Shown here piece after piece: positions 23,373 to 34,592 of a stretch of 64,000 bases of DNA. The DNA is from Xenorhabdus griffiniae (GTDB lineage Bacteria > Pseudomonadota > Gammaproteobacteria > Enterobacterales > Enterobacteriaceae): NCBI RefSeq assembly GCF_001028135.1, contig NZ_LDNM01000007.1, positions 21,263-85,262 of the forward strand, given 5' to 3'. The stretch's first letter is position 1; each line of letters opens with the position of its first letter. Under the pieces are notes generated by a model, which worked only from the letters and a program-made list of their open reading frames with translations, searched no databases and was not told the origin of the DNA. Made by a program: the position numbers and the translations under genes.

Positions 23373-23469
23373 AGGGTTTCCTTTTCCTATCGATCATAAG
23401 GATTATTTTAACGTGTCTTGATGCAAAAGATCTGCTGGCTGGGGCACACTTCCCATTTTCCAACATAAA

Positions 23470-24111
23470 TCAGGAATGATTATCCAACCACTTTTTCCTA
23501 AGTTTTTCATGGTTCAATGCCAGCCACTGTATTGCAATAACTGAAGCCGCATTATCAATAATGCCCTCTTCTACCCACTGATAGGCTTGATCGCGACTCA
23601 CAACCAGAACGCGAATATCTTCATGTTCACCTTCCAGACCATGAACCCCTGACGCGGTGGTGGCATCAACTTCACCGGCAAAGATATGCATGCGCTCTGT
23701 CGTACCACCTGGGCTGGAAAGATAACTTAATGCAGGCTGGCAGCGCTTAACCTCAATCCCTGCTTCTTCCACGGCTTCACGACGGACGACCTGTTCAGCG
23801 TCTTCTCCTTCTTCGATCATGCCGGCAATCACTTCCAACAGCCACGGCGTATGACGGGTTTCAATCGCCGGAATACGGATTTGTTCAATCAAAACAACTT
23901 CATCGCGCACCGGATCATAAGGCAACAAAACGCCGGCATGACCTCGCTCAAAAACTTCACGTTTAATGATTTCACTCCAGCCACCGCGAAATAGGCGATG
24001 CTTGAATTGATATTCAGTCATTTTAAAAAAACCGCGATAAAGCGTTTTTTGAGAAATAACTTCGATATCTTGTTTAGTAAAAGTATATGGCGAGGCAAGG
24101 TTTTTACTCAT
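23470..24111 (-). CDS. nudF: ADP-ribose pyrophosphatase
   Basis: Nudix hydrolase that splits ADP-ribose into AMP and ribose-5-phosphate. The Nudix box is complete: G-x5-E-x7-REAVEEAGI at about residues 96-118. The product is 213 residues (E. coli 209). It is divergent from tolC, with 218 bases between the starts, and probably heads the nudF-cpdA-yqiA-parE-parC transcript. Confidence 0.95.
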   Translation of the reverse strand: MSKNLASPYTFTKQDIEVISQKTLYRGFFKMTEYQFKHRLFRGGWSEIIKREVFERGHAGVLLPYDPVRDEVVLIEQIRIPAIETRHTPWLLEVIAGMIEEGEDAEQVVRREAVEEAGIEVKRCQPALSYLSSPGGTTERMHIFAGEVDATTASGVHGLEGEHEDIRVLVVSRDQAYQWVEEGIIDNAASVIAIQWLALNHEKLRKKWLDNHS

Positions 24112-24220
24112 AAAATGTCCTGATTAGTTTTTAAAATTTCCTATTATTAAAAGGTATTTTTTCATATTGATCTAAATAAATTCATTTTGATGATACAAAC
24201 AAGCAGAGAAATGAGGCAAT

Positions 24221-24266
24221 ATGGCACAAACAGCCACCCTACCCTGCTGGCATTCTCTGCTAGAAT
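24221..24266 (+). promoter_or_regulatory. tolC promoter with marbox-like site
   Basis: A match to the MarA/SoxS/Rob site consensus (core ATGGCACAAACAGCCA, 24221-24236) sits just before a TAGAAT -10 element (24261-24266) with no good -35. In E. coli tolC is activated through a marbox in its promoter, so activator-dependent expression is a fair inference. The start codon lies 63 bases after the -10. Confidence 0.4.
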
Positions 24267-24329
24267 CTGTGGTATCCGTTTTTATGCAGAGGCAACTTAA
24301 GCAAAATAGCTGCACAACAAGGAACGCAA

Positions 24330-25694
24330 ATGAAAAAATTGCTCTCTCTTTTTATCGCTATGAATCTGGTAGGTTTTAGTACTTCAAGCCATGCTGCGGA
24401 TTTACTCCAGATTTATCAGCAGGCGAAAGAAACAAACCCTGAATTGCTTAAGGCACAAGCTGACCGCAATTCAGTAGTTGAAAAGATTAATCAAGCGCGT
24501 AGTACTTTATTGCCTCAATTGGGGCTGAATGCGGGTGTCAATTATGGCAAGGGCTTTCGCGATGCCAGAAATTCAGAATCTCATGGCACAAGTGCGAGTC
24601 TGCAACTGACGCAAACTATCTTTGATATGGCAAAATGGAATCATCTGAGTCAAGCAGAGAAAAATGCGGGTATTGAAGACATCAAATATCAAGCAGCTCA
24701 ACAGCAATTAATTCTCAACACTGCACAAGCCTATTTTGACGTTCTGAATAAAATCGATACATTGACATTTACCGAAGCGCAAAAAGCTTCACTGTACCGT
24801 CAACTGGATCAAACCACTCAGCGTTTTAATGTCGGTCTGGTTGCCATTACTGACGTGCAGAATGCCCGCGCTCAATATGACTCGATTCTGGCAGCCGAAG
24901 TTTCTGATCGCAACAACCTGGAGAATGCGCTGGAAAAACTGCGTATGATTACAGGTACTTACCACCCACAGTTGGCTGCATTAACTATTGATCAGTTCAA
25001 AACCAAACAACCAGAATCGGCTGATGAAGTGCTAAAAGAAGCAGAAACCCGTAACCTGAACCTGCTGTCAGCCCGCTTAATGCAAGATCTAAGACGCGAA
25101 CAAATCAAAGAAATGCAGACAGGCTATATGCCAACGGTTAATTTAAGCGCAGATACAAGTATTTCTAACGATCATACGCGCGGAAATCAACGAATAGATG
25201 AGTATAGAGGCGGTAATAGCGTTAAGCTATCTTTGAACTTACCGCTATTCAGTGGCGGAGCTACCTATTCTCAAGTAGAACAAGCGAAATATAATTTTGT
25301 CAGCGCCAGTCAGGACTTGGAAAATACGTATCGTAAAGTGACACAAGAAGTGCATTCTTCCACTAATAACATTGCTGCTGCGATCAGTAGTGTTGACGCT
25401 AACAAGCAAGCGGTACTCTCTGCGCAAAGTTCATTGGATTCAATGGAAGCCGGTTATCAGGTAGGAACCCGCACAATCGTCGATGTGCTGGATTCGACAA
25501 CTAAACTTTATCAAGCCAAGCAGAACCTGTCTAAGGCACGTTACGACTATTTGCTTTCCCTGTTACAGAATAAACAGGCACGCGGCGTTTTGAATGAAAA
25601 TGATTTGATAGAGTTGAATAAGATGCTAGGCACACAAATCTCAACCTCTGCCAACAGTATCATTAAAGAGATGAAAACGCCGTCAGTTCGCTGA
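24330..25694 (+). CDS. tolC: Outer membrane efflux channel TolC
   Basis: Trimeric outer membrane channel-tunnel for multidrug efflux pumps and type I secretion. A signal peptide ends at SHA before Ala22-Asp (residues 1-22). Two repeats of the OEP fold follow (about residues 23-215 and 225-430), with the long coiled-coil helices. At 454 residues it is shorter than E. coli TolC (493); the missing part is the C-terminal tail, which is dispensable in E. coli. A strong terminator follows at 25755. It is divergent from nudF. Confidence 0.95.
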   Translation: MKKLLSLFIAMNLVGFSTSSHAADLLQIYQQAKETNPELLKAQADRNSVVEKINQARSTLLPQLGLNAGVNYGKGFRDARNSESHGTSASLQLTQTIFDMAKWNHLSQAEKNAGIEDIKYQAAQQQLILNTAQAYFDVLNKIDTLTFTEAQKASLYRQLDQTTQRFNVGLVAITDVQNARAQYDSILAAEVSDRNNLENALEKLRMITGTYHPQLAALTIDQFKTKQPESADEVLKEAETRNLNLLSARLMQDLRREQIKEMQTGYMPTVNLSADTSISNDHTRGNQRIDEYRGGNSVKLSLNLPLFSGGATYSQVEQAKYNFVSASQDLENTYRKVTQEVHSSTNNIAAAISSVDANKQAVLSAQSSLDSMEAGYQVGTRTIVDVLDSTTKLYQAKQNLSKARYDYLLSLLQNKQARGVLNENDLIELNKMLGTQISTSANSIIKEMKTPSVR

Positions 25695-25754
25695 ATTAAT
25701 GCACTATCGTTCTCAATTGAAAAACGTTATATTAAAAACGCTATACTAATAGAA

Positions 25755-25784
25755 AGCAGCCCGCGATTGCGTGGGCTGCTTTTT
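25755..25784 (+). terminator. Intrinsic terminator of tolC
   Basis: Stem AGCAGCCC (25755-25762) pairs with GGGCTGCT (25773-25780), followed at once by a run of T to 25784. Confidence 0.85.
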
Positions 25785-25880
25785 AGCACATCCCTGAGAG
25801 CCGCTCCCATTGAGCACAATAAAATGGGGTAAGGCTCTTAATCTTAATCAAAGACCTTCAAGATGGATGCCCCTATGACA

Positions 25881-26549
25881 ATGAAACGGACAAAAGAGAT
25901 AAACCGCGATTCTTTCCGTAAAACGTGGCGAAGCTATCGCCTGACACCTGTAGCGCTTGCTGTCAGTGCTGTTTTTATGCTTTCTGCCTGTGAACAAAAC
26001 GATGAAACGGTGTCACTCTATACGAATGCCGACGAGTGCTCCCAGGCGAATCCTTCTCAAAGCGAACAATGCAAGACCGCCTACAACAATGCCCTGACAG
26101 AAGCGGAAAAAACCGCACCAAAATATGCGACTCGCGAAGAGTGTGTCGCTGAATTCGGTGAACAACAATGTACGCAAACCCCAGCTCAGGCGGGTGTCGG
26201 TCAGCAGGCTCAGGCACAAAGCAGTAGCAGCAGTTTCTGGATGCCTTTGATGGCAGGTTATATGATGGGGCGCTTAATGGGCGGCAGCTCTGCACCATCA
26301 CAACCGCTGTTCACATCACAATCGGCTTCCAGCCCAGCCAATGGCAAGTTTGTTGATGCAACAGGTAAAAGCTATGGCCCGGCCACCGCAGGCGGTCGCA
26401 GCATGACCGTGCCAAAAACCGCAATGGCACCAAAACCGGCCACCACAACTACGATTACCCGTGGTGGGTTCGGTGAATCCGTGGCGAAACAATCTGCCAT
26501 GCAGCGTTCGTCTGCCAGCTCCAGCTCTTCCCGTTCTATGGGTGGTTAA
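25881..26549 (+). CDS. ygiB: YgiB family lipoprotein-like protein (DUF1190)
   Basis: Function unknown; conserved beside ygiC in enterobacteria. The start at 25881 gives MKRTKEI, matching the E. coli protein; ATGs at 25863 and 25875 are also in frame. A hydrophobic stretch ends at SAC, compatible with a lipobox, followed by the conserved block [17 protein letters not shown] (residues about 120-136) and a Ser/Ala/Thr-rich tail. The product is 222 residues (E. coli 223). It stops six bases before ygiC, and the pair is an operon. Confidence 0.9.
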   Translation: MKRTKEINRDSFRKTWRSYRLTPVALAVSAVFMLSACEQNDETVSLYTNADECSQANPSQSEQCKTAYNNALTEAEKTAPKYATREECVAEFGEQQCTQTPAQAGVGQQAQAQSSSSSFWMPLMAGYMMGRLMGGSSAPSQPLFTSQSASSPANGKFVDATGKSYGPATAGGRSMTVPKTAMAPKPATTTTITRGGFGESVAKQSAMQRSSASSSSSRSMGG

Positions 26550-26555
26550 TTAAAG

Positions 26556-27716
26556 ATGAAACGCATTGGTATTACCGAGCGCCCGGATTGGCGCGAAAAA
26601 GCAGCAGAGTTTGGTTTTAATTTTCACACCATGTATGGTCAACCTTACTGGAGTGAAGACGCTTATTACCAGTTCACCCTGGATCAAATTGAAGAAATTG
26701 AAGAGGCAACAGCAGAACTGCACCAAATGTGTTTGCAGGTCGTGGAAAAAGTGGTCGATAGTGAAGAGTTACTGACCAAATTCCAGATCCCAAAACACTG
26801 TTGGGAATTTATCCGCTCTTCATGGGTCACCAGTCAACCCTCGCTCTATTCCCGTCTGGATTTAGCCTATGATGGCAAAAATCCCCCCAAATTGCTGGAA
26901 AACAATGCCGATACCCCAACGTCACTGTATGAATCGGCTTTCTTTCAGTGGATCTGGCTGGAAGACCAGACTAATGCCGGTAATCTGCCGTCAAATGCTG
27001 ATCAGTTCAACAGCCTGCAAGAAAAGCTGATTGAGCGTTTTGCACAGTTACGTGAAAAACATGGGTTCGGCCTGCTGCACATGGCCTGCTGTCAGGATAC
27101 TGAAGAAGATCGTGGCACCATCCAATATTTGCAGGATTGTGCTGCGGAAGCCGATATTCCTACCGAGTTCCTGTTTATTGAGGATATCGGGTTGGGTGAG
27201 AAAGGGCAGTTTACTGACTTGCAGGATCAAGTGATCAGTAACCTGTTTAAGCTGTATCCGTGGGAATTTATGCTGCGTGAGATGTTTTCCACCAAGCTGG
27301 CTGATGCGGGTGTCCGTTGGCTGGAGCCAGCATGGAAAAGCATTATCTCCAACAAAGCACTGCTGCCAATGCTGTGGAAAATGTTCCCAAATCATCCTAA
27401 CCTGCTGCCTGCCTATTTTGCGGATGAACGCCCTTCAGACATGAACAGCTATGTTATTAAGCCACTGTTCTCCCGCGAAGGGGCCAATATTCGCATCATT
27501 GAAAACGGCCGTGAAATCGCCAGTGCGGATGGCCCTTATGGGGAAGAAGGGATGATCATCCAACAGTTCCACGCATTACCGAAATTTGAGGGTAACTATA
27601 CGCTGGTCGGTAGCTGGTTGGTGGATGATCAATCTGCGGGTATCTGTATCCGTGAAGACCGCGAGTTGATTACTCAAGATTTATCACGCTTCTACCCGCA
27701 TATTATTTTGGATTGA
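26556..27716 (+). CDS. ygiC: YgiC, glutathionylspermidine-synthase-like ATP-grasp protein
   Basis: Belongs to the C-terminal synthetase family of glutathionylspermidine synthase; it is probably a peptide or amine ligase with ATP, the true substrate being unknown. The length is 386 residues, identical to E. coli. The block [20 protein letters not shown] (residues about 110-129) and the C-terminal SREGANIRI and GEEGMIIQQ blocks are typical. It is co-transcribed with ygiB and converges on ygiD with five bases between the stops. Confidence 0.93.
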   Translation: MKRIGITERPDWREKAAEFGFNFHTMYGQPYWSEDAYYQFTLDQIEEIEEATAELHQMCLQVVEKVVDSEELLTKFQIPKHCWEFIRSSWVTSQPSLYSRLDLAYDGKNPPKLLENNADTPTSLYESAFFQWIWLEDQTNAGNLPSNADQFNSLQEKLIERFAQLREKHGFGLLHMACCQDTEEDRGTIQYLQDCAAEADIPTEFLFIEDIGLGEKGQFTDLQDQVISNLFKLYPWEFMLREMFSTKLADAGVRWLEPAWKSIISNKALLPMLWKMFPNHPNLLPAYFADERPSDMNSYVIKPLFSREGANIRIIENGREIASADGPYGEEGMIIQQFHALPKFEGNYTLVGSWLVDDQSAGICIREDRELITQDLSRFYPHIILD

Positions 27717-27721
27717 TTCAA

Positions 27722-28498
27722 TCAGCCAATCTGAATCGATAACATACTTAAAGAGCCGTCTTCAATCCCTTCAACTGGCGTTGAAATTGGCTCTTTTTTA
27801 TTCCATGTCCCCATCACATACAGCAATGGCAGAAAGTGTTCTGGTGTTGGGTTAGACAATTGACCATCTTTCCTGTCCAAAGCATTAAACAGAGGATGAG
27901 GCTCTTCCAGGCTGGTTAAACTTTCACGCACACACTGCTCAAAAGAGAGTGCCCAGGAAAAAGGTTCTGCTCCCAATTTTGCGCCTGGCAGGTTATGTAC
28001 AATATTTCCACTCCCTATGATTAAGACACTTTCATCTCGCAGTAAAGCTAATTTTTCACCTATTTCATAATGAAAAGAAGCAGGTTGATTGCGATCCATG
28101 CTCAGTTGGATAACTGGAATATCAGCATCAGGATACATTTTTGCTAATATCCCCCAGGATCCGTGATCCAATCCCCATTCTTCAAAATCAGTCTCGACCT
28201 CAATCGGTTCAAGAATATCCTGTACCAATACAGCCAGTTCAGGAAAACCTTTAGCCGGATACTGTTTTTCATGTAATTCTCTGGGAAAGTTACCAAAATC
28301 GTGGATAGTTCTGGGCTGTGACATCGCTGTAACGGTTGTACCATTCGTGTGCCAGTGCGCAGAAATCACCAGAATCGCCCTTGGTCTGGGTAATTTCTTC
28401 CCCAGTTCAAACCAAGCGCGTGAGTAACAGTTATCTTCAATGGCATTCATTGGGCTACCATGACCAATGAATAGAGCAGGCATTCTCAGGAGACTCAT
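27722..28498 (-). CDS. ygiD: 4,5-DOPA extradiol dioxygenase-like protein YgiD
   Basis: LigB-type extradiol dioxygenase; the E. coli enzyme cleaves L-DOPA to betalamic acid precursors in vitro. The start at 28498 is preceded by an AAGGGGCGG ribosome site and gives MSLLRMPALF, as in the family. Iron ligands are expected at His20-equivalent (FIGHGSPMN), in SAHWHT, and in the DHGSWG block; all are present. The product is 258 residues. In E. coli zupT lies next; here it is absent and ribB follows. Confidence 0.92.
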   Translation of the reverse strand: MSLLRMPALFIGHGSPMNAIEDNCYSRAWFELGKKLPRPRAILVISAHWHTNGTTVTAMSQPRTIHDFGNFPRELHEKQYPAKGFPELAVLVQDILEPIEVETDFEEWGLDHGSWGILAKMYPDADIPVIQLSMDRNQPASFHYEIGEKLALLRDESVLIIGSGNIVHNLPGAKLGAEPFSWALSFEQCVRESLTSLEEPHPLFNALDRKDGQLSNPTPEHFLPLLYVMGTWNKKEPISTPVEGIEDGSLSMLSIQIG

Positions 28499-28630
28499 TT
28501 TCCGCCCCTTATACAACAAATTAAACATTCGAATAGTGAATTCGGGTTATGATAGAAAAATTATGACAGGATTAAGACATTCCTTCCTTGAATATCGTCA
28601 ATCAAAAATGATGAAGTGTCTTAGAAATAC

Positions 28631-28664
28631 TGAAAGGCTACAGGGTGTGGACTGTAGCCTTTCA
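28631..28664 (-). terminator. Terminator downstream of ribB
   Basis: A perfect 13-bp stem (arms 28631-28643 and 28652-28664) with an 8-base loop lies 54 bases past the ribB stop on the minus strand. The sequence after the stem is only moderately T-rich. Confidence 0.6.
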
Positions 28665-28717
28665 AAGTACATGCGTACGCGTTGTGTGTCTCTTCCCAGT
28701 ATTCCTTTTAAAATCCG

Positions 28718-29371
28718 TTAGCTGGCTGCCTTTGCCATTTTTAAGCGGTAATCCACCAAATCTTCAATCGTGACTACCGGCATATTATGCTGTTTTGCAA
28801 ATTCAATCACTTCAGGGGCGCGGGCCATTGAACCATCATCATTCGTCAATTCACATAACACGCCTGCTGGTTTGAACCCCGCCATTTTGACCAAATCAAT
28901 GGTCGCTTCGGTATGACCACGGCGGGTTAAAACTCCTCCTGACTGCGCACGCAGTGGAAAAACGTGTCCGGGGCGGCTCAGATCACTGGGTTGTGCGTCA
29001 TCTGCAATAGCAGCCCGGATCGTGGTAATGCGATCTGCCGCAGACACACCTGTTGTCACGCCTTGTGCCGCTTCAATGGAGACGGTGAAAGCGGTTTGAT
29101 ATTGGCTGGAATTATTTTCCACCATCATGGGCAGTTTTAACTGCTGACGGCGTTCTTCGGTCAAGCACAGGCAAACAATTCCACTACCGTGGCGGATAGT
29201 TAATGCCATTTGTGCTACCGTCATTGTTTCGGCAGCGAAAATCATATCACCTTCATTTTCACGATTTTCGTCATCCAGTACCATCACGCCCTGACCCGCA
29301 CGCAAAGCAGCAAGCGCACGTTCAACACGTTCAAATGGCGTTCCATATGAGGAAAGTAGCGTCTGATTCAT
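28718..29371 (-). CDS. ribB: 3,4-dihydroxy-2-butanone-4-phosphate synthase
   Basis: Converts ribulose-5-phosphate to the four-carbon precursor of riboflavin. The product is 217 residues, the same as E. coli. The metal and substrate motif [10 protein letters not shown] is at 33-42, with RPGHVFPL and the HTEATIDL block later. It is preceded by an FMN riboswitch on the same strand, so it is repressed when FMN is abundant. It stands as a single gene. Confidence 0.97.
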   Translation of the reverse strand: MNQTLLSSYGTPFERVERALAALRAGQGVMVLDDENRENEGDMIFAAETMTVAQMALTIRHGSGIVCLCLTEERRQQLKLPMMVENNSSQYQTAFTVSIEAAQGVTTGVSAADRITTIRAAIADDAQPSDLSRPGHVFPLRAQSGGVLTRRGHTEATIDLVKMAGFKPAGVLCELTNDDGSMARAPEVIEFAKQHNMPVVTIEDLVDYRLKMAKAAS

Positions 29372-29492
29372 GGTAAAGAAACCTCTTTAAATGTATGGAT
29401 TACCAGAATCAGGGCAATTTTGAGGAGTTTGTGCTGCACCAAAATACGGCAACAAAAACAACAGACGAGCGCGAACACTCGATTGATGCTGT

Positions 29493-29670
29493 TATTCTCT
29501 CCCATCCGGACTATCACCGTCGGCTCCAGAATCACACTGGATCTGCTGACCTCTGTTTTATCCCAAAAAACACAGGGATAATGACAAACAGAGCGCTCGC
29601 GGGCTGCATAAAATGATCATTTGATATTTCATGTTACCGCCGGTAGGGACTTTCACCCTGCCCTGAGATA
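29493..29670 (-). promoter_or_regulatory. FMN riboswitch (RFN element) controlling ribB
   Basis: Read on the minus strand, the conserved RFN blocks appear in order: TCTCAGGGCAGGGTGAAAG (P1-P2 start), CTACCGGCGGTAA, AGCCCGCGAGCG, CAGCAGATCCAGTGTGATTC, GCCGACGGTGATAGTCCGG and the closing ATGGGAGAGAATAAC. The element ends 121 bases before the ribB start. In the E. coli homologue FMN binding reduces both translation and transcription elongation. Remaining bases between it and ribB (29372-29492) show no other gene. Confidence 0.96.
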
Positions 29671-29829
29671 AACAATTTCACTATAGCGCTAATAATCGGC
29701 AGGAGCAATCAGCAAAATCAAATATGAAACCTGACTCTCAATCATTTATGCTTTCGCCATAGGGTATTAAAATATTGCTAATACCGTTACGCTATGAAAC
29801 ATTATTACATCATACACAGGATGATCATC

Positions 29830-30105
29830 ATGCTCGATCCAAAGAAAATTGAACAAATTGCTCGCCAGCTCCACAATGCCATGCCGAAAGGTGTCAAAGA
29901 ATTTGGCGATGATGTGGAAAAAAAATTGCGGGCTGTTCTGCAATCCCAGTTGAGCAAGTTAGATCTTGTTAACCGCGAAGAATTTGATGTTCAGACACAA
30001 GTCTTGTTGCGCACCCGTGAAAAACTGACCGCAATGGAACAACGCTTGAATGAATTGGAAACTCGCCTCGAAGAAGCAGGCAAGAAAACTCAGCAAGCTG
30101 AATAA
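29830..30105 (+). CDS. ubiK: Ubiquinone biosynthesis accessory factor UbiK (YqiC)
   Basis: Small accessory protein that binds UbiJ and supports the Ubi complex in aerobic ubiquinone synthesis. The ATG at 29830 gives [13 protein letters not shown], the family N-terminus; an in-frame ATG 36 bases upstream lacks this match. The C-terminal half is a coiled coil ([17 protein letters not shown]). It is 91 residues, a little shorter than E. coli (96). It converges on hldE. Confidence 0.93.
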   Translation: MLDPKKIEQIARQLHNAMPKGVKEFGDDVEKKLRAVLQSQLSKLDLVNREEFDVQTQVLLRTREKLTAMEQRLNELETRLEEAGKKTQQAE

Positions 30106-30149
30106 TGCGGCAAGAGAGAATGCCATGAAGACAATTGCGTGAGGTAATA

Positions 30150-30179
30150 TGCCGCTATGCGCCAAAAAGCATAACGGCA
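30150..30179. terminator. Hairpin between convergent ubiK and hldE
   Basis: An 11-bp stem with one mismatch (30150-30160 with 30169-30179) and an 8-base A-rich loop. There is no clear T tract on either side, so termination is uncertain. Confidence 0.4.
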
Positions 30180-30192
30180 CATAATGCCAAAC

Positions 30193-31617
30193 TTACTGGC
30201 TCTTAATGGTTTTGATGATATTGGTTGTGGAAATACCATCTTCGAAGTTTAATACCTTAACTTCGCCACCCGCCGCCCAAACTTCTTCACTACCGGCGAT
30301 CTCTTCAGGCTTATAATCACCACCTTTGACCAAAATATCTGGCAGGATACCGGCGATTAAGCGCTGCGGTGTATCCTCCTCAAATGCCACAACCCAGTCC
30401 ACAGATTCCAGCGCTGATAACACTACCATACGTTGTTCCAGCGGATTCACCGGGCGGGTTTCCCCCTTCAGGCGCTTAGTGGATGCATCACTATTGACGG
30501 CAACGATCAAACGATCTCCCAATTTACGCGCATTAGACAGATATGAAACGTGTCCCACATGGAGGATATCAAAACAACCATTCGTCATGACAATCCGTTC
30601 GCTACGCTGGCGCGCCTGTGTAACGGCTTCTTTCAGTTTGGCTTCATTCATTGCACCAAATCCAGTTTCTGCGCGTCCACGCACCGCATTTTCCAGCTCA
30701 ACCGATGACACAGTGGACGTTCCCAATTTGCCAACCACCACACCCGCTGCCGCATTGGCAAGGTAACAGGCTTCGTTTAACGGCTTACCCGCAGCTAATG
30801 CCGTTGCCAATACACCGATCACCGTATCTCCTGCGCCAGTGACATCAAAGACTTCCTGTGCCTGAGTCGGCAAATGCAGGGGCGCCTGCCCAACCTGCAA
30901 TAAACTCATGCCCCGTTCAGAACGTGTAATCAGCAGTGCTTTCAGTGCCAAATCCTGCACCAGTTTCATGCCTTTCTGTACCAAATCATCATCATCCTGG
31001 CAGTGTCCTACCACGGCTTCAAACTCTGACATATTTGGCGTCAGCAATGTTGCGCCACGATAGCGGCTAAAATCGCTGCCTTTTGGATCGATAAGCACAG
31101 GAACATTAGCTTCATTGGCGAGCTTAATCATCGCCTGAATCTGGTTTAGTGCTCCTTTAGCGTAATCCGACAGTACCAACGCGCCAATATGTGGCAAGGA
31201 TTGCTGAATTTTTTCCAGCATCGGCTGGGCATCTATATTCTGGAAGCCCTCTTCAAAATCCAGACGCAGCAATTGCTGATTACGCGATAAAACACGCAGT
31301 TTCGTGATAGTTGGATGAGTTGGGACAGAAACAAAATCACAACGGACTTTCACACTACTGAGTTTTTCATTCAACGCCCGCGCCGCATCATCAATGCCCG
31401 TCAAACCTACCAAACGTGAATTCGCCCCCAAGGAAGCAATATTCATGGCGACATTAGCCGCACCACCAGGACGCTCTTCTATGGTTTCAACCTTAACCAC
31501 CGGGACGGGCGCTTCCGGTGAAATGCGGCTAGTTGGACCATACCAATAGCGATCTAACATAACATCGCCAACAACCAAAACACCTGCGCGGTGAAAATCC
31601 GGGAGTGTTACTTTCAT
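30193..31617 (-). CDS. hldE: Bifunctional heptose-7-phosphate kinase/heptose-1-phosphate adenylyltransferase
   Basis: Two steps in making ADP-glycero-manno-heptose for the LPS inner core. The 474-residue protein has an N-terminal ribokinase-fold kinase ([15 protein letters not shown] near 50-64; [11 protein letters not shown] near 260-270) and a C-terminal nucleotidyltransferase ([16 protein letters not shown] near 347-362). The start at 31617 gives [12 protein letters not shown], matching E. coli; an ATG 12 bases upstream is also in frame. It follows glnE on the same strand after 85 bases, as in E. coli. Confidence 0.97.
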   Translation of the reverse strand: MKVTLPDFHRAGVLVVGDVMLDRYWYGPTSRISPEAPVPVVKVETIEERPGGAANVAMNIASLGANSRLVGLTGIDDAARALNEKLSSVKVRCDFVSVPTHPTITKLRVLSRNQQLLRLDFEEGFQNIDAQPMLEKIQQSLPHIGALVLSDYAKGALNQIQAMIKLANEANVPVLIDPKGSDFSRYRGATLLTPNMSEFEAVVGHCQDDDDLVQKGMKLVQDLALKALLITRSERGMSLLQVGQAPLHLPTQAQEVFDVTGAGDTVIGVLATALAAGKPLNEACYLANAAAGVVVGKLGTSTVSSVELENAVRGRAETGFGAMNEAKLKEAVTQARQRSERIVMTNGCFDILHVGHVSYLSNARKLGDRLIVAVNSDASTKRLKGETRPVNPLEQRMVVLSALESVDWVVAFEEDTPQRLIAGILPDILVKGGDYKPEEIAGSEEVWAAGGEVKVLNFEDGISTTNIIKTIKSQ

Positions 31618-31702
31618 CCCATGCTCCAAATATCAAAATAAACTGTTGCGGATATTACCATAACCAAACTTAGTGCCAGCAAACTCAGGAAAAGCGACTG
31701 CG

Positions 31703-34549
31703 TTAGCAGCGATATTCTAACCATTTTTGCCAGCTATCACGTACCAATGCTTGCTGCTGGCTGAAATGTCCAACGGAAACTCGGCTGGATAACGCTTGCA
31801 ACGCTAAATGATGCAATGCATCACGCATGGTAATGTAAGCCTGCGTCAGCGCCATCGCCTCCTGCTCATCCATAATATTATGCTGCGCCATTAATTCGAA
31901 AATTCGTACATTATCAGACCAACGGGTCAGCCTGGCATTTTCTGGTGCATAACGCAGCACCAGATACTGAGCAATAAATTCAATATCCGTGATCCCTCCC
32001 GGATCAGCTTTGATATCAAATTGCCCGTGTTGATGGCTGCCCAGGTGCCGATGCATTTTTTCTCGCATCTCACGCACCTGTTGGCGCAAAAGAGCGGGAT
32101 CACGGGGAAAGCATAAAGTTTCACGGCGAATGCGTTCAAAATCATGGCGTATTTTCTCATCACCGAAAACCATGCGTGCACGAACCAGTGCCTGATGCTC
32201 CCAGGTCCACGCCTCATTTTTTTGGTAATCATCAAAGGCTTCAACGGTACTGACCAACATCCCTGACTCACCGGATGGCCGCAAACGAGCATCAACATCA
32301 TACAATACCCCTGACGCCGTGCGGGTGCTGAACAAATGCAGGATACGTTGGGCAAGACGCAAATAAAATTGGCGGGATTCAATGGAACGGGCGCCGTCTG
32401 TCATCATCCCCATCGGGCAATCCAGCAAAAACACCAGATCCAAATCAGAGCCATAACCGAGTTCCCAACCACCCAATTTGCCATAACCAATAATGGCAAA
32501 GCCCAATCCCTGCTGTTGGGATAAATGAGCAGGTGCACCATAGCGCTTTACCATTTGGTTCCACGCCAACCGTACAACAGCCTCAATAATGGCTTCCGCC
32601 AGATAAGTCAGGTGATCACTCACCTTCATCACAGGCAAAACGCCCGCAATATCTTCTGCCGCGATCCGCAATAACTGCGCCTGCTTAAATTGGCGCAAAG
32701 CTTCCAGCAATTGTTCTTCATCATCTTCTGGAATGCGTAACAGATATTGATAAAGTTCATCGCGATATGCGTCTATCGGTAACGGCTGATACAGCGATTT
32801 AGGATCGAGCAGCTCATCCAGCAACACGGGGTGACGAGCAAGCTGGCTGGCGATCATCGGAGAAGCAGCACAGAGCCGGATAACATGAATCATGACCTGT
32901 TCTGATTCCAGTATCAGCTCCAGATAAGTCGTGCGGCTGACGATACTGAGCAACAAAGAAGTCATCCGCGCCAAAACGATCTCGGTATCTTCCCTGGCTG
33001 CAATTTTTGCCAACAAGCGTGGCATCAGCTGGTCAAGCACATCCCTTCCCCGTGGGCCGATGGTGCGCTTACTGACGTCCTGACGGAAAAGCACTATGAC
33101 ATCAAGCAGTTTCCGGGCTTTTTCTTTATCAAGATGAGGAATCAATGCGATAAGTTCGTCTGTGTGTAACGCTTCCTGCCATAAGCCCTTGAACGGGATA
33201 TGGCCGGACTCTTCACTATGCTCTTCTATTTCATCACCAATCAACTGTTGGAAAATACTTCGCACCGCACTCATTTTGCGCTCGGTTTCTGCCATCAATT
33301 CAGCCCAGTTGACAAAATTCATGCCCCAGGAGAGACGGGCACGATCCAACGCGTTATCCGGTAAGGTTTGCGTTTGTTGGTCACGAATAGATTGCAGCAA
33401 GTTTTCAAGCCGCCGTAAAAACAGGTAACTTTCCTCAAGCTGCTTTAACGGTTCCGCTGGCAATAAAGCCAAATCATCGATAGCCTTCAATGTCGGCAAC
33501 AAAGAACGAGATTGCAGGCTCGGCTCCCTTCCTCCACGGATAAGCTGAAAAACCTGAGTGATAAACTCAATTTCACGAATTCCGCCTGCGCCTAATTTTA
33601 TATTGTCTTTTAATCCCCGCCGGCGAACTTCCCGTTCAATCATACCTTTCATATTGCGCAAAGATTGAATTGCACTAAAATCGATATAACGGCGGAAGAC
33701 AAACGGTCGCAACATCTGGCGCAGTTCCTGACAATAAACCTGATCATCATGGCCCAAAATACGCGCTTTCACCAAAGCATAACGCTCCCAGTCACGCCCT
33801 TGTTCCTGATAATAATCTTCCAATGCCGGAAAACTGAATACCAAAGGACCACTGTCACCAAATGGACGTAATCGCATATCAACACGATAAACAAATCCAT
33901 CCACGGTTTGTTGAGCCAGTGCCTTAATTAATTTCTGTCCTAATCGGGTAAAGAACTGGGAATTATCCATTTCCCGACGCCCACCTTGCGTTACGCCATT
34001 TTCTGGATACGCAAAAATGAGGTCAATATCAGAAGAAAAATTAAGCTCCCCGCCGCCCAATTTTCCCATGCCCAAGATCAGCAGCGGCTGTACCACTCCA
34101 TCACTATTGGCAGGCGTTCCCCAATCCTGACAACAACGCAGATAAAGCCAATCACGGGCGGCTATAATCAAGGTTTCGGCCAACATGCTTAATTGCTGTA
34201 ATGTCTGTTCTGTCGTACTGCTTTGCAATGCCTGTGACCAGGCAATCCTGACCAGTATCCGATGGCGGAAAAGACGTAAATCCCGCATCAAACCATTTTC
34301 ATCATTTACCGCCAGCAGCGCTTGTCCCAGCCAATGGGAATAATGTTGCCACTCTTGTGGTTGGGGAGGATTTTGGCGAATATCCTCTAGCCATGCAGGA
34401 TGTGATAACACGTTTTCTGTTACAAATTCACTCAATGACAGCACCGCCTGTTCATCAGGTGTAAAAGGCGTGATTGTTTCCCCTAATGACGGAAGATCCG
34501 CAACAATATGCCGTAATTGTTCGGTTAAAAGTGATGAAAGTGGCCGCAT
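31703..34549 (-). CDS. glnE: Bifunctional glutamine synthetase adenylyltransferase/adenylyl-removing enzyme
   Basis: Controls glutamine synthetase by adding or removing AMP according to PII state. Two nucleotidyltransferase domains are seen: [20 protein letters not shown] in the N-terminal half and [20 protein letters not shown] in the C-terminal half, separated by the regulatory region. The ATG at 34549 gives [11 protein letters not shown] as in the family, and yields 948 residues (E. coli 946); an in-frame start 36 bases upstream would cross towards ygiF. The ygiF stop is 43 bases upstream. Confidence 0.96.
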   Translation of the reverse strand: MRPLSSLLTEQLRHIVADLPSLGETITPFTPDEQAVLSLSEFVTENVLSHPAWLEDIRQNPPQPQEWQHYSHWLGQALLAVNDENGLMRDLRLFRHRILVRIAWSQALQSSTTEQTLQQLSMLAETLIIAARDWLYLRCCQDWGTPANSDGVVQPLLILGMGKLGGGELNFSSDIDLIFAYPENGVTQGGRREMDNSQFFTRLGQKLIKALAQQTVDGFVYRVDMRLRPFGDSGPLVFSFPALEDYYQEQGRDWERYALVKARILGHDDQVYCQELRQMLRPFVFRRYIDFSAIQSLRNMKGMIEREVRRRGLKDNIKLGAGGIREIEFITQVFQLIRGGREPSLQSRSLLPTLKAIDDLALLPAEPLKQLEESYLFLRRLENLLQSIRDQQTQTLPDNALDRARLSWGMNFVNWAELMAETERKMSAVRSIFQQLIGDEIEEHSEESGHIPFKGLWQEALHTDELIALIPHLDKEKARKLLDVIVLFRQDVSKRTIGPRGRDVLDQLMPRLLAKIAAREDTEIVLARMTSLLLSIVSRTTYLELILESEQVMIHVIRLCAASPMIASQLARHPVLLDELLDPKSLYQPLPIDAYRDELYQYLLRIPEDDEEQLLEALRQFKQAQLLRIAAEDIAGVLPVMKVSDHLTYLAEAIIEAVVRLAWNQMVKRYGAPAHLSQQQGLGFAIIGYGKLGGWELGYGSDLDLVFLLDCPMGMMTDGARSIESRQFYLRLAQRILHLFSTRTASGVLYDVDARLRPSGESGMLVSTVEAFDDYQKNEAWTWEHQALVRARMVFGDEKIRHDFERIRRETLCFPRDPALLRQQVREMREKMHRHLGSHQHGQFDIKADPGGITDIEFIAQYLVLRYAPENARLTRWSDNVRIFELMAQHNIMDEQEAMALTQAYITMRDALHHLALQALSSRVSVGHFSQQQALVRDSWQKWLEYRC

Positions 34550-34592
34550 AACTGCTTTTTCCTTATGACCGTTTTTTAATAACAAAAGGGAA

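Noticed and set aside
29395..29616. Short plus-strand open frame over the riboswitch
   Set aside because: The DNA is explained by the FMN riboswitch on the other strand.
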